A stretch of 64,000 bases of DNA from Brachybacterium sacelli (GCF_017876545.1 NZ_JAGIOD010000001.1:558001-622000), one strand, 5' to 3'; positions 8,016 through 16,153 are shown, counted from the stretch's first letter. The notes: a model not told the origin generated them from the letters alone. Numbers and translations are program-made.

Positions 8016-8905
8016 GATTCGGTTCTGCCTGGCGAGGTGACGCAGTCTACGAGCAGATCGAGACCGGCTTCCCAGCTCTCCCGGTCCTGGTCGGCGAGTT
8101 CGCGCGGGGAACCCAGATTCTCGTCGAGCTGCTCGTAGCCGGATTGCCGGATCGTGAGCAGAGCGCCGTCCTCTCCATAACTACGCAGCTTGAAAGAAAC
8201 GAGCGTGGCGTTGCTCTGCATGGGCTCGACGTCTGGTTCGAGCGCGAGCAGGAACGAGAACCGCTCGTCCGGGATCACCTCGCGGACCTGTCCATGGAAG
8301 ATCCCGTGTTCGTCCCACCGCAGCTCGACTCGGCCATCGGGTATCGGCTCGATTTGAGCGCCACCGAAGGCGTACCAGCGGGCGAACTCACCGTGGTTGA
8401 CGAGGAAGGGCCAGACCTCATCAGGCGGGGCCGGTAGATACACCGATCGCGAGACTGAATCCCGGTCGAGAAGGGCACGCGCTGCGTTGAACTCGACCTC
8501 CCAGCCTTGGACGTTCTCTTCACGGGTCGACATCCAGATCGCGCGGTCTTCGCTTAGCGTGGAGAATCCACTTTCGACCACGGATAGACGCACACCGCTG
8601 GGTCGATCAATGACCGTGAACTCCACCAGCGTGGTTGCCATCGTGTCTTGGGACTCATCGCGCTTCCACCGGAACGAGGCATGCCTAGGTGGTTCGAGTC
8701 GGACGGTCTGGATGGAGAAGGCTCCGTGAACAGGGTCTCGGAGAAGGTGCCAGTCGTCGTGTTGCTTCCCTGCCGGGTTGCTGAGAACTTCCCCATCGTT
8801 GATCCACCACCCCGGCCGGCTGATCAGAGCCCAAACGCGTTCAGCGTCGGAGTCGATGTCGATGTGTCGCTCGATCCTGTCCAGTTCGTCACTGCTGCTG
8901 TCCAT
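8012..8905 (-). CDS. double SRPBCC (AHSA1-like) domain protein
   Basis: This 297-residue soluble protein contains two START/Bet v1-like halves. The first, about residues 10-145, has ERHIDIDSDAERVWALISRPGWW. The second, about 150-285, has SRSVYLPAPPDEVWPFLVNHGEFARWYAFG. Both carry the pattern of beta-strand, helix and a W-containing loop that opens the hydrophobic cavity. Such domains bind lipids, aromatic compounds or other hydrophobic ligands. When paired with ArsR regulators they are thought to respond to stress or xenobiotics, but the ligand is unknown. ArsR follows directly with a 4-nt overlap. GAGAGGC lies just upstream of the ATG at 8905. Confidence 0.8.
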   Translation of the reverse strand: MDSSSDELDRIERHIDIDSDAERVWALISRPGWWINDGEVLSNPAGKQHDDWHLLRDPVHGAFSIQTVRLEPPRHASFRWKRDESQDTMATTLVEFTVIDRPSGVRLSVVESGFSTLSEDRAIWMSTREENVQGWEVEFNAARALLDRDSVSRSVYLPAPPDEVWPFLVNHGEFARWYAFGGAQIEPIPDGRVELRWDEHGIFHGQVREVIPDERFSFLLALEPDVEPMQSNATLVSFKLRSYGEDGALLTIRQSGYEQLDENLGSPRELADQDRESWEAGLDLLVDCVTSPGRTES

Positions 8906-8923
8906 GAGCCCGCCTCTCTCTGC

Positions 8924-8951
8924 CTATGTGTAATTCAGACGTTACACATAG
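8924..8951. promoter_or_regulatory. perfect 28-bp palindromic operator of the SRPBCC-arsR operon
   Basis: The arms CTATGTGTAA and TTACACATAG are exact reverse complements of 10 bp each, separated by 8 nt (TTCAGACG). The site ends 19 bp upstream of the SRPBCC start, where an ArsR dimer would block transcription. The core TGTGTAA/TTACACA is AT-rich against a GC-rich background, so chance is unlikely. Confidence 0.75.
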
Positions 8952-9294
8952 GGTCAGCTTCGAGCAACCCAGGGGTTACACCAGGTGCTCCCCGCTCCGA
9001 GGTGAGATCGGTCGCCGGCTTGGCCATGGCTGGCAGCCGCCATCCGCGACGACGCCATCCACCGCCTCGACTGCCGTCGCCCTTGAGACTGAGACGGGAC
9101 ATTCGTGCGCTATTGGCACCAGGCTCCCGGCGTGGACACATCCAGGACGTGAAGCATCAGGTCAGGCCGCGCTTCCCGCTCGCGGACCCTAGATAACGAG
9201 GGCGGTCTCAATCTGTCAACGCATCGGCGCACACGTGATTCGCCTGTAGGTGTCGTGCACTGGGGAGTCACGGCAGCAGACGCTTCGCCCGGCC
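8952..9294. other. intergenic region with an IS30-end relic
   Basis: No credible gene is seen in this 343-bp stretch; short open frames lack start signals and coding character. It carries the left shoulder of the SRPBCC-arsR promoter and, at 9199-9230, a sequence resembling an IS30 terminal end. Confidence 0.6.
9199..9230 (+). mobile_element. relic of an IS30-family terminal sequence
   Basis: GGCGGTCTCAA at 9199-9209 and TCAACGCATC at 9214-9223 match the terminal sequence of the intact IS30 element (reverse complement of 11349-11324) with a slightly altered spacer. The orientation is opposite to the two other IS30 pieces. Similarity fades after about 30 bp, so this is an old, divergent end. 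Confidence 0.5.
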
Positions 9295-10026
9295 CTACGC
9301 GGTGCGCGCGGAGTCGAGTCGAATATGCCGGGGAGGACGGGGGCGGTACTGGTCTGGGCTCGCAGCGATAAGGCAATCGAGAAGCGGAAACCGCCGGCAC
9401 CATTTCAGCAGCCGTGCGATAGGTGGTGTCCCCACTTTGGTGATTACGATGACCGCTATGGTGGCAAGCAACGCCCCGGCCAGCACGTCATGGAAGTAGT
9501 GCACGCCCACAGCAACGCGGCTGAATCCGATAAGTCCTGCGAGGGGCAGGGCGAGGATGCCAAGGCGTGGATTCATGGCCAGCACGGCAAGGGCGATGGC
9601 GACAGAGATCGTGGCGTGGTTGCTGGGCCAGGACCAATCGGTTGCCTCGGGGCACGCCGCAATCGTGGTGACGGTGAAGTTGTAGCAGGGCCTTAGTTCG
9701 CTGAACAGGACCTTGATGACTTCGCTGGACACGTAGGCCGCTATGACCCCGAACCCTGCGGCGACACCTCGCGCTAGGTGCGTCATTCCTCTTTTGCGCG
9801 CACTCAGAGCAGCTACGGCGAAGAGAGTGATCAGGCCAAGAATTCCGTACTCCGAGACCGACGAGAAGAAGCTCTGCACCGGTCCTGGCAGTTGGTTGGA
9901 CCACGCGACGGTGCCGCGGTAGGTCATCCCTCGTACGAGGAGTAGCGCCAGGACGGCAAGTAAGCCAACAGCAGCCACCCCGGCAATGATGAGGCGTGGT
10001 GAGAGGCGAGCGGCACGGGAGATCAT
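9295..10026 (-). CDS. PAP2-family membrane phosphatase
   Basis: The 243-residue integral membrane protein has about six transmembrane segments and the three PAP2 motifs. KVLFSELRP (about residues 107-115) is motif I, PSNHAT (about 134-139) is motif II with its catalytic-helper histidine, and SRVAVGVHYFHDVLAG (about 168-183) is motif III with the nucleophilic histidine. Family members dephosphorylate lipids such as undecaprenyl pyrophosphate or phosphatidic acid at the membrane. The C-terminus (RRFPLLDCLIAAS onwards) is a polar tail beyond the usual fold. It lies between the IS30-end relic and the intact IS30, without operon partners, and may be cargo or an interrupted native locus. Confidence 0.85.
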   Translation of the reverse strand: MISRAARLSPRLIIAGVAAVGLLAVLALLLVRGMTYRGTVAWSNQLPGPVQSFFSSVSEYGILGLITLFAVAALSARKRGMTHLARGVAAGFGVIAAYVSSEVIKVLFSELRPCYNFTVTTIAACPEATDWSWPSNHATISVAIALAVLAMNPRLGILALPLAGLIGFSRVAVGVHYFHDVLAGALLATIAVIVITKVGTPPIARLLKWCRRFPLLDCLIAASPDQYRPRPPRHIRLDSARTA

Positions 10027-10091
10027 GACAGTAATTCAGTCAGCAGAGAGGCAGGGGCGCATCCACCCCGAGACGGACCCGAGTTGCGGGG

Positions 10092-11349
10092 TATCCGTCT
10101 CAGGGTGGACCGGTTGAGACTCACCTCGTCAGTTGAGGAAGGATTGGCTGGGCGCTGTTGCGAGGAGTTCCTGGCTGGTCTTCCATCCCAGGACACGCCG
10201 AGGTCGGCCGTTGATCTTTCCTGCGATGACGTCAAGCTCGGCCTGTGTCAAGTGAGAGAAGTCCGCCTGCTTTGGGAGGTACTGGCGCAGGAGCCGGTTG
10301 GTGTTTTCGTTCGAGCCGCGCTGCCAGGGCGAGCGAGGGTCGCAGAAGTAGACGCGAATGCCGAGCTCATGGGCGATACTCTCGTGCTCGGACATTTCTC
10401 GCCCGCGGTCCCACGTGAGCGACTGCAACAGCCACGGCGGAAGCTCCCGGAGGTTGCGGATCAGAGCGTCACGCACCTCCGTGCCTTTGATCCCTTGTAG
10501 CTTCACTAAGCGAACTGCACGCGTGGAGCGCTCGACCAGCGTCGCAACAGCGCTGGGCCGCCGACCCATGACGAGATCCCCTTCCCAGTGCCCGATCTCA
10601 ACCCGAGTCTCGATCCGCGCCGGGCGATCATGAATCGAGACCATGCTCCTCAATCGGCCACGCCCGTGTCCGGTGCGTCGCGACTGGCGCGATGTGCGGA
10701 GCCGACGGCCGGAACGCAGGTGAACGCTCATCTCGGAAGGAAGGGCCGGGCATGTGGCGGTGTAGAGGCTCCGATAGATCGCCTCGTGGGAGATCCGCAT
10801 CTTCGGGTCGTTCAAAAAGGCCCGTCGTAGCCACGCCGCGATCTGCTCAGGAGACCAGTCCTCGTGCAGCTTCTCCCTCACAACGCCGCGCAGCTCCTCG
10901 TTCGCATCGAGCTTGGTGAGCTTGGGGCGCTGCGCGAGCTGCCAAGCGTGCTCATCTGCCATGGCAGCTCTGTACTGGTCACGGCCGCCGTTGCGGGAGA
11001 TCTCTCGCGAGATCGAGGAGTCTGACCGACCGAGTCGAGCAGCGATCGTTCGAGCGGAATCACCGGCGGCGAGTCCTCGGGAGATCTCCTCCCTCTCCGC
11101 CAGTGACAAACGCAGAGCAGCGCGACGGCGCTGCGCTGGGCGGATCCCACCCGACTTCGCCAGGTGTCTGCGTACCGCCTCACGGCTGCAGTGCACCGAT
11201 CGGGCGATCACGCGAATCGGCTCGCCTGCACGCCATCGCTCCCACACGGCATCCTGCACTTCGATTTCCAACGCCATCCCTGCCAGCTCCTCTCCCGTCC
11301 ATGCGCACACTCCCATCATGTGCGATGCGTTGATGGGTTGAGACCGCCA
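10092..11349 (-). mobile_element. IS30-family insertion sequence (apparently intact)
   Basis: The element carries one full-length transposase on the minus strand. The right boundary at about 11349 is set by the identical copy at 3596-3736, where similarity stops. The left boundary is less certain: TATCCGTCTCA at 10092-10102 is a weak inverted match to the right end TGGCGGTCTCA. A second, directly oriented match (GGTTGAGAC, 10112-10120) complicates this. The length of about 1.26 kb fits the family. No target duplication could be assigned. Confidence 0.75.
10129..11319 (-). CDS. IS30-family transposase
   Basis: From the ATG at 11319 the protein is 396 residues. An N-terminal helix-turn-helix covers about residues 15-45 (AVWERWRAGEPIRVIA). 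A second one, in SLAEREEISRGLAAG to SSISREISRNGG, covers about 73-110; both are typical of IS30. The DDE catalytic core has the first aspartate in HWEGDLVMG, the second in LTWDRGREM and the glutamate in SNENTNRLLRQYLP, with IS30-like spacing. There is no frameshift. Longer in-frame starts up to 11421 lie outside the conserved element. IS30 enzymes insert through circular intermediates and may target related inverted repeats, consistent with the extra IS30 ends nearby. Confidence 0.93.
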   Translation of the reverse strand: MMGVCAWTGEELAGMALEIEVQDAVWERWRAGEPIRVIARSVHCSREAVRRHLAKSGGIRPAQRRRAALRLSLAEREEISRGLAAGDSARTIAARLGRSDSSISREISRNGGRDQYRAAMADEHAWQLAQRPKLTKLDANEELRGVVREKLHEDWSPEQIAAWLRRAFLNDPKMRISHEAIYRSLYTATCPALPSEMSVHLRSGRRLRTSRQSRRTGHGRGRLRSMVSIHDRPARIETRVEIGHWEGDLVMGRRPSAVATLVERSTRAVRLVKLQGIKGTEVRDALIRNLRELPPWLLQSLTWDRGREMSEHESIAHELGIRVYFCDPRSPWQRGSNENTNRLLRQYLPKQADFSHLTQAELDVIAGKINGRPRRVLGWKTSQELLATAPSQSFLN

Positions 11350-11471
11350 GCGTTTGTGGTGCAGTGTCAGAGTCGCGCCGTCGTCACGCTCCTGGCGGAG
11401 AGTGACCACAGCGCACCGCACCCCTCGCTGAATGTCCTTCTCACGATCACGGCTCGCCCGGCAACCTGACG

Positions 11472-11906
11472 TCAGGACGGCGAGGCAGCCATGCCGCTCC
11501 GGATGCGCTCGGATGCGTCGTTGAGCTCGGCGCGCGGCCGTTCAGGCCAGTCAGCTTCGATGTGGAAGCCATCGCCGGGTGTTCGCGGGAACACGTGGAG
11601 GTGGACGTGGAAGACCTCCTGGAACGCGACCTCGCCGTCGGCCAGGAACAGGTTCACGCCCTCGCACGGAAGCCCCGAATTGCGCAGCGCCGCGGCGAGA
11701 CGCTGGCCGACCCGGAACATCGACATCCCGAGCTGCTCGTCCAGATCGGCCAGGTACGGCGCGTGCCGCTTGGGGATGACAAGGAGGTGCCCGTCCGTCA
11801 CAGGCTGGATGTCCATGAAGGCGAGGACCTCGTCGTCCTCGTACACCCGGCTCGACTCCACGGTCCCGGCTACCACCTGGCAGAAAATACATTCATCGGC
11901 GCTCAT
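11472..11906 (-). CDS. HIT-family hydrolase
   Basis: The 144-residue cytoplasmic protein is a histidine-triad hydrolase of the nucleotide-binding Hint/Fhit superfamily. Near the N-terminus is a CIFCQVVAG segment like those of HIT proteins. FMDIQPVTDGHLLVIPKRH (about residues 31-49) forms the substrate pocket, and VFHVHLHVFPR (about 100-110) contains the catalytic triad H-x-H-x-H. Such enzymes hydrolyse adenosine phosphoramidates or dinucleoside polyphosphates; the substrate here is unknown. The ATG at 11906 is preferred because GGAG precedes it by about 5 nt and the family starts there; an in-frame ATG at 11960 adds 18 unusual residues. It stands alone between the IS30 element and the second recombinase cassette. 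Confidence 0.88.
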   Translation of the reverse strand: MSADECIFCQVVAGTVESSRVYEDDEVLAFMDIQPVTDGHLLVIPKRHAPYLADLDEQLGMSMFRVGQRLAAALRNSGLPCEGVNLFLADGEVAFQEVFHVHLHVFPRTPGDGFHIEADWPERPRAELNDASERIRSGMAASPS

Positions 11907-12082
11907 GAGCTCCACTGTGCCCGACCCGACGCGAACGACCGCCCGGTTTCCACTGAACACGCGCCTTCGAGCGCCACCTCATCACACCGGAACCCAATGG
12001 GGGCCAACGCTGGCAGACCTGCTGCGCCGGTCGAGACCCCACCCCGATGATATCTCGAGGTTAGGCGACGGCCGCTCGGCCA

Positions 12083-13549
12083 CTACTCTCCCGGCGGCGA
12101 CGATCGAAGCTCGGGGTAGTCGCCCCATCTCGCGTTCGTACGGGCGGCGTGACGGATGGCGGTGTTGACGTTGATCCCGAGCGTGTCGGCGACGACGCTG
12201 GCGGGCACGGTTTGGACGAGCTGGTCGATGCGGGCGTGCTGGCTCCTGCGGGCATGGATCTTGTGCGGCGCGAGATGGAGCGCGACGATCGCTTCGCTGA
12301 CGTGGAGATGAGGTGTGGTTCCAGGGAATAGCCAATCGGGCCCTCCACGGACGAAGGGACGATCTCTATCGAGTTCGCGGATGTAGCGGCGGAGCAGGCC
12401 AGCGATTGGATCGGGCAGAGTGAGGGGTGTTCGTCCGAAGATGATGCTCGTAGTTGCACCGTCCTCAGAGACGGCTGATCGGCGTAGGCGGACGCAGTCG
12501 CTGATTCGTTGGGCAAAGACGAGCACCAGCAGGCCGATGATGCGGCTCCCTGGCGGGATGGACTCGTCATCGAGAAGTTCATCGACCTTGTGCCAGATAG
12601 TGTCTTCCTGAACGGAGGGGGCGGGCCGAGCTTGCTGCCGACGGGGCGGTGTGATTGGTGCGGTCAGCTGCTGCTGGATCGCCCATTTGAGGAATGTGAT
12701 GACCGCTACTTGGGAGCGGTGGTGGGCGAAGAAGTGGTCCACGGTGCCCTGGTCCAGCGATGCCAGATCGACTCCCTGGCCATCCAGCCACGCCAGGAAG
12801 GCGGCGATCTTGCGCAGCTCGGAAGATCGAGCGCTGAACATACCGGCGGTTAGAGGTTTGCTCGCGGATCGTTGCCTGATCTTGCGCAGAACTCCCCAGC
12901 GGAAGTACTGACTGATGATCCCGGCGTGATGGGCGGGGAGGCCGTCGATGACGGCGGCAGCGAGAATCTCGAGATCGTTGAGCCTGACGTCTATGGCCGG
13001 GAGGGTTTCGGCGCTGATGAGCATGTGGCGCAGATACTGCACTCGGGGCGAGAGCGGGAGGGTATCGAGTGTGGAGTGACTGATCCGAGCCTCGCCAGTT
13101 GCCATGGCGCGCAGAGTCGTACCGATCGGTGTTCTTCGTAGCCACCGCACTACCGTGCGCGGGTCACGCGCAGTCAGTAGAAGTTCATAGAGGGTGACGA
13201 GGCCGGGATGGATCGCGCCACTTGCGTCTGCGAGCAGCACACTGAGACGCTCGGTCAGTCGGCAGGTGCCGCACTGAGACCCGGTGAGCTGTTCCTCGCT
13301 TCCGCAGGTGATGCACGCGAACCGAGGCGATTCACCAGCGCAGGCCGCGCAGACGATGTGTCGGCCCGAATCGTAGAAGGCGAGGACCTTGACGTGATCA
13401 CACCCGGGGCAGAGTTCGGGGTGCCGGCGGAGTCTTGAGTAGCAGGCGTTGCAGATGCGCTGCTCGAGGATCAAGTAACGGGCCGCGACGTGACGAGCAC
13501 ACCTATCGCAGCCGACCTGGTGGCGATGAGTGCGTCCTGGTCGGTTCAC
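12083..13549 (-). CDS. integrase-like protein with six N-terminal CxxC pairs (third gene of recombinase cassette)
   Basis: The 488-residue protein starts with six CxxC pairs: C14/17, C33/36, C47/50, C67/70, C79/82 and C93/96. These suggest about three zinc ribbons. The rest resembles a tyrosine recombinase: a helical core-binding region at about 185-300, then FAQRISDCVRL with R348 where the first catalytic arginine would be. A terminal helix-turn-helix-like region, QLVQTVPASVVADTLGINV to TAIRHAAR (443-470), follows. The nucleophilic tyrosine expected near 466 is absent; Y478 is the only nearby one. It is therefore probably a DNA-binding accessory rather than an active recombinase (inference). 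The GTG start at 13549 overlaps the XRE stop (GTGA); the upstream ATG at 13687 lies inside the XRE gene and was rejected. Confidence 0.72.
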   Translation of the reverse strand: MNRPGRTHRHQVGCDRCARHVAARYLILEQRICNACYSRLRRHPELCPGCDHVKVLAFYDSGRHIVCAACAGESPRFACITCGSEEQLTGSQCGTCRLTERLSVLLADASGAIHPGLVTLYELLLTARDPRTVVRWLRRTPIGTTLRAMATGEARISHSTLDTLPLSPRVQYLRHMLISAETLPAIDVRLNDLEILAAAVIDGLPAHHAGIISQYFRWGVLRKIRQRSASKPLTAGMFSARSSELRKIAAFLAWLDGQGVDLASLDQGTVDHFFAHHRSQVAVITFLKWAIQQQLTAPITPPRRQQARPAPSVQEDTIWHKVDELLDDESIPPGSRIIGLLVLVFAQRISDCVRLRRSAVSEDGATTSIIFGRTPLTLPDPIAGLLRRYIRELDRDRPFVRGGPDWLFPGTTPHLHVSEAIVALHLAPHKIHARRSQHARIDQLVQTVPASVVADTLGINVNTAIRHAARTNARWGDYPELRSSPPGE

Positions 13550-13896
13550 TCGTTCGGGCGGTGCAGCTTGGCGTGGATGGGGCGCAGGTCGCCTATCGCC
13601 GGCCCGGAGGTCTCTGGAGCGCCGGCGGCTCGGCGTGGACGCTCGCTCTGGACCTTTGGGATCTCGATGAGGTCGTTGGGTGTGCAATCGAGTATTCGGC
13701 AGAGGGCGGCGAACACCTCGACGTTCAGCCGCTCGGGAGTCTTCGTCACGAGGCGGAACACTTGCTCGCGCGAGAGCTGCACTCCCTGGGCGCGCAGTGG
13801 TGCGATCAGATCTGTGGTCTGGAACATGCCGGCCGCGGCCATCATCGGGCGCAGGTTCCAGGTGATAGGGGCATCAGGAGCGGGGTTGTTCGACAT
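13546..13896 (-). CDS. XRE-family helix-turn-helix regulator
   Basis: The 116-residue protein has a Cro/C1-type domain at about residues 12-76. It includes MMAAAGMFQTTDLIAPLRAQG, a recognition helix around LSREQVFRLVTKTPERL, and NVEVFAALCRILDCTPNDLIEI, the usual closing motif. A polar tail follows. The ATG at 13896 has GGAGG six bases upstream and is preferred over the ATG at 13908. The gene overlaps the end of the recombinase gene by 23 bp and the next start by 4 nt, so three genes form one transcript. The regulator may bind the palindrome in the recombinase promoter. Confidence 0.82.
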   Translation of the reverse strand: MSNNPAPDAPITWNLRPMMAAAGMFQTTDLIAPLRAQGVQLSREQVFRLVTKTPERLNVEVFAALCRILDCTPNDLIEIPKVQSERPRRAAGAPETSGPAIGDLRPIHAKLHRPNE

Positions 13897-14995
13897 TGGG
13901 TCCTCCATAGATCCGGGAGAGGGCTTGGTTGATCATGCGGTTCTTGAAGTCGTCGCCGACGGACGTGTAGATCGCGGTCGTCGAGGCGTAGGCGTGCCCG
14001 ACCTGGTCCTGCACGAACTTCTCGGCGTATCCCCACTCGATGAGGTTGGTGACGTACGTGTGCCGCAGGGCGTGAACGCTGAGCTCCGAAGGTAGCTCTG
14101 CTTCGTCGCGGAGCTGGGCGAAGCGCAGATCGATATAGCGCAGCGAGACGCGCGTTCCGCGCTCAGTCAGCCACAGCGCTCCCGCCGGGTTCGTGGTGAA
14201 CCGAGGGCGGGCGTGGTCGACCCATTGGGCCAGCCCTTCCGTAACCCAGTCCAGCTCAGGGATCGTGAGCACCGATCGGCGTCGCGGTCCCGAGCCATGT
14301 GCGCCCTTGCCCCAGCGCACGTCGACTGCGCCGAAGCGGCCGAAGCTCGGAGCCGCACCGTTGGGCCGCAGGTCCGCTACGTCCAGACCAACAGCCTCGG
14401 CCCGACGCAGCCCGTAGGCGTAGATCGTCTTGAAGATCTGGGAATCGCGCAGCGCTGCGAGGGCTCCCTTCCGACCGTGCTGAAGGATCGTCTCGACGCG
14501 GAGGTCGGCCGCGGCAAAGAGCTGCTCGAGCTCGTCATACGTGAGTGCTCGCCGTTGCGGGCGGCCCTCATAGTCGACCAGGTGCGCGAGCGTGTTCCAC
14601 TCGTGGCAGATCTGTTGCGGGGCTGTGCCGAAGCGCTCTTCGCAATCCGTCGTCCACCGGTACCGCGGATCGGTGAGGTAGTCGCCAAACAAGCGAATGA
14701 TGGAGTGATAGCCGCGGATCGTGGAGGGGGCCGCCGGTCGCTGTCGAGACTTCGCCTGGGTTGTGTAGTCCTCCAGGTCACCCGGTGACCACTCCCAGGG
14801 GTAGTGGCCAGCGAACTCCTCGAACCTCCGGATGACCAGTTCACGGCTCCCAATCGTCCGCTCGGCCAGGCCTCGGCTGCTCTGCTGATCCGCCCAACCC
14901 GAGAGCATGGCCTCGAACACGAAGCGCCTGTCGTCCAGCGCCCGCACGTTGCGGAGCTGACGAAGGGGTGAGACGCCACGAGGGTCTTGGGCCAT
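13874..14995 (-). CDS. tyrosine recombinase (first gene of three-gene cassette)
   Basis: This 373-residue phage-integrase-fold protein has a complete catalytic set: R197 (YGLRRAEA), H308 and R311 (HALRHTYV), H334 (QVGHAYAS) and Y343 (AIYTSVG). An N-terminal SAM-like domain covers about residues 26-112. The ATG at 14995 is chosen because AATACT lies 6 nt upstream and a palindrome lies in the promoter spacer. In-frame starts at 15031 and 15070 would place that promoter inside the gene. As the only catalytically complete member, it should perform strand exchange for the cassette. It differs clearly from TnpA and TnpB at 5-7 kb, so this is a separate element. Confidence 0.85.
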   Translation of the reverse strand: MAQDPRGVSPLRQLRNVRALDDRRFVFEAMLSGWADQQSSRGLAERTIGSRELVIRRFEEFAGHYPWEWSPGDLEDYTTQAKSRQRPAAPSTIRGYHSIIRLFGDYLTDPRYRWTTDCEERFGTAPQQICHEWNTLAHLVDYEGRPQRRALTYDELEQLFAAADLRVETILQHGRKGALAALRDSQIFKTIYAYGLRRAEAVGLDVADLRPNGAAPSFGRFGAVDVRWGKGAHGSGPRRRSVLTIPELDWVTEGLAQWVDHARPRFTTNPAGALWLTERGTRVSLRYIDLRFAQLRDEAELPSELSVHALRHTYVTNLIEWGYAEKFVQDQVGHAYASTTAIYTSVGDDFKNRMINQALSRIYGGPNVEQPRS

Positions 14996-15001
14996 TCCCC
15001 A

Positions 15002-15007
15002 AGTATT
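15002..15007 (-). promoter_or_regulatory. -10 box candidate of the recombinase cassette
   Basis: On the minus strand AATACT ends 6 nt before the ATG at 14995, so the transcript may be leaderless. A purine-rich GGGGA directly abuts the ATG and is too close for a normal ribosome binding site. Confidence 0.35.
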
Positions 15008-15012
15008 GCATT

Positions 15013-15022
15013 TGTTGCAACA
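15013..15022. promoter_or_regulatory. 10-bp palindrome in the recombinase-cassette promoter
   Basis: TGTTGCAACA is self-complementary and lies 5 bp upstream of the candidate -10 box, inside the promoter spacer. It could be the operator of the XRE protein encoded in the same operon, or part of a recombination site. Confidence 0.45.
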
Positions 15023-15189
15023 TTGATGCATCACTGTAGTCCTGATGAGTGGATCCAGGACCTCTTCCATGGAGAGAGTGACGCTTCGCGAGGTGTAGGT
15101 TCTCGCCCGACCTGTCAGACGCGCAGCACTGTGACCTGCGGTGCGACGGTCGTGGCGCGTGCGCGGCGTCTCGCTATGGCGTCAGGTTC

Positions 15190-15903
15190 CTAGAGGGGCG
15201 AAGGAAGCGACCGGTCCTTGGAGGCGAGAATGGTGATGGAGACCGGGACGTCCTTCTCACCCGGTTCTGTGACCCTGTCGATCCGAAGGCCAGCGTCGAC
15301 GAAGGCGTTCAGAAACTCAGCGAGCGGAACTTGGCGCATGCCGCCGACTTTGTACCGTATGCCGCCTTCTCCCCACCAGGGGGCGGACTCATGTCGTCGT
15401 GCCTCGCGATAGGTCGTGTGCACGACCAACTCTCCTGCGGGGAGGCTGTGTACATGTGGTCCGTTGAAGCACGGGTGCACTCCGTAGAACATGAACCTCC
15501 CTGTGGGACGCAGGACCCGTGCGGCTTCTCTGACCATGCGACTGAAGTCGTCGACGTCCGTGGACGTCCAAGCGCTCATGACCAGATCGAAGGATTCGGA
15601 GTCGAATGGGAGGTCCTCGGCGTCGCCCTGGTGGACTCGGGGGCATCGCTGACGCGCCAGGCGAAGCTGGTCCTCAGAGATGTCGACGCCGGTTGCGGTC
15701 CAGCCGAGCTCTTCGATGATGGCGAGGTTCCTGCCTGTGCCGCACCCGATGTCCAGGCACGTGCCGGATCCTCTGGGGAGGGTTTCGCGGAGGACCGCGT
15801 CTCTGTGGGGACCTTCCGCCATCTGGGCGTCATACCAGTCTGCGAGGCCGTCGTACCGAGCGCGGCTATCTGGGATGTTCGGTGATCTCGTCGGCGAGTT
15901 CAT
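15190..15903 (-). CDS. class I SAM-dependent methyltransferase
   Basis: The 237-residue cytoplasmic protein has the Rossmann SAM-binding fold. Motif I is CLDIGCGTGRN (about residues 49-59), the acidic end of strand 2 is ATGVDIS (about 70-76), and DAEDLPFDSESFDLVMS (about 93-109) covers motifs II and III. LRPTGRFMFYG (about 132-142) is the post-motif strand. HPCFNGPHVHS (about 143-153) in the C-terminal half resembles the substrate lid of Methyltransf_11 enzymes. The substrate is unknown. TAAGCT ends 6 nt before the ATG, so it is probably leaderless. It lies between the recombinase cassette and the phosphotransferase-like gene, in the accessory region. Confidence 0.85.
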   Translation of the reverse strand: MNSPTRSPNIPDSRARYDGLADWYDAQMAEGPHRDAVLRETLPRGSGTCLDIGCGTGRNLAIIEELGWTATGVDISEDQLRLARQRCPRVHQGDAEDLPFDSESFDLVMSAWTSTDVDDFSRMVREAARVLRPTGRFMFYGVHPCFNGPHVHSLPAGELVVHTTYREARRHESAPWWGEGGIRYKVGGMRQVPLAEFLNAFVDAGLRIDRVTEPGEKDVPVSITILASKDRSLPSPL

Positions 15904-15909
15904 GCAAGA

Positions 15910-15915
15910 AGCTTA
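15910..15915 (-). promoter_or_regulatory. -10 box, leaderless start of the methyltransferase
   Basis: TAAGCT on the minus strand matches TANNNT and ends 6 nt before the ATG at 15903. No ribosome binding site lies between. Confidence 0.45.
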
Positions 15916-16153
15916 GCGAAGTCCTCGCCGACCGGATCGGTACACCTCTGCCCACGTCGTCGGGATTTCGTCGTCGGCGACGGTGCAGCACTGGAGGAAA
16001 GTCTCACGTCCGCCCACAGGGCCATCGCACCCGTCTGACAGATGCGCCGGAAATCTGACACGCACTGGCCAAGAAACCCGGAACTGGCCAGCTTGTGCCG
16101 GAACCTACACGAGGGCCAGCGCGGGAGACCTGAAGGCTCGCGGAGTAGGTAGC

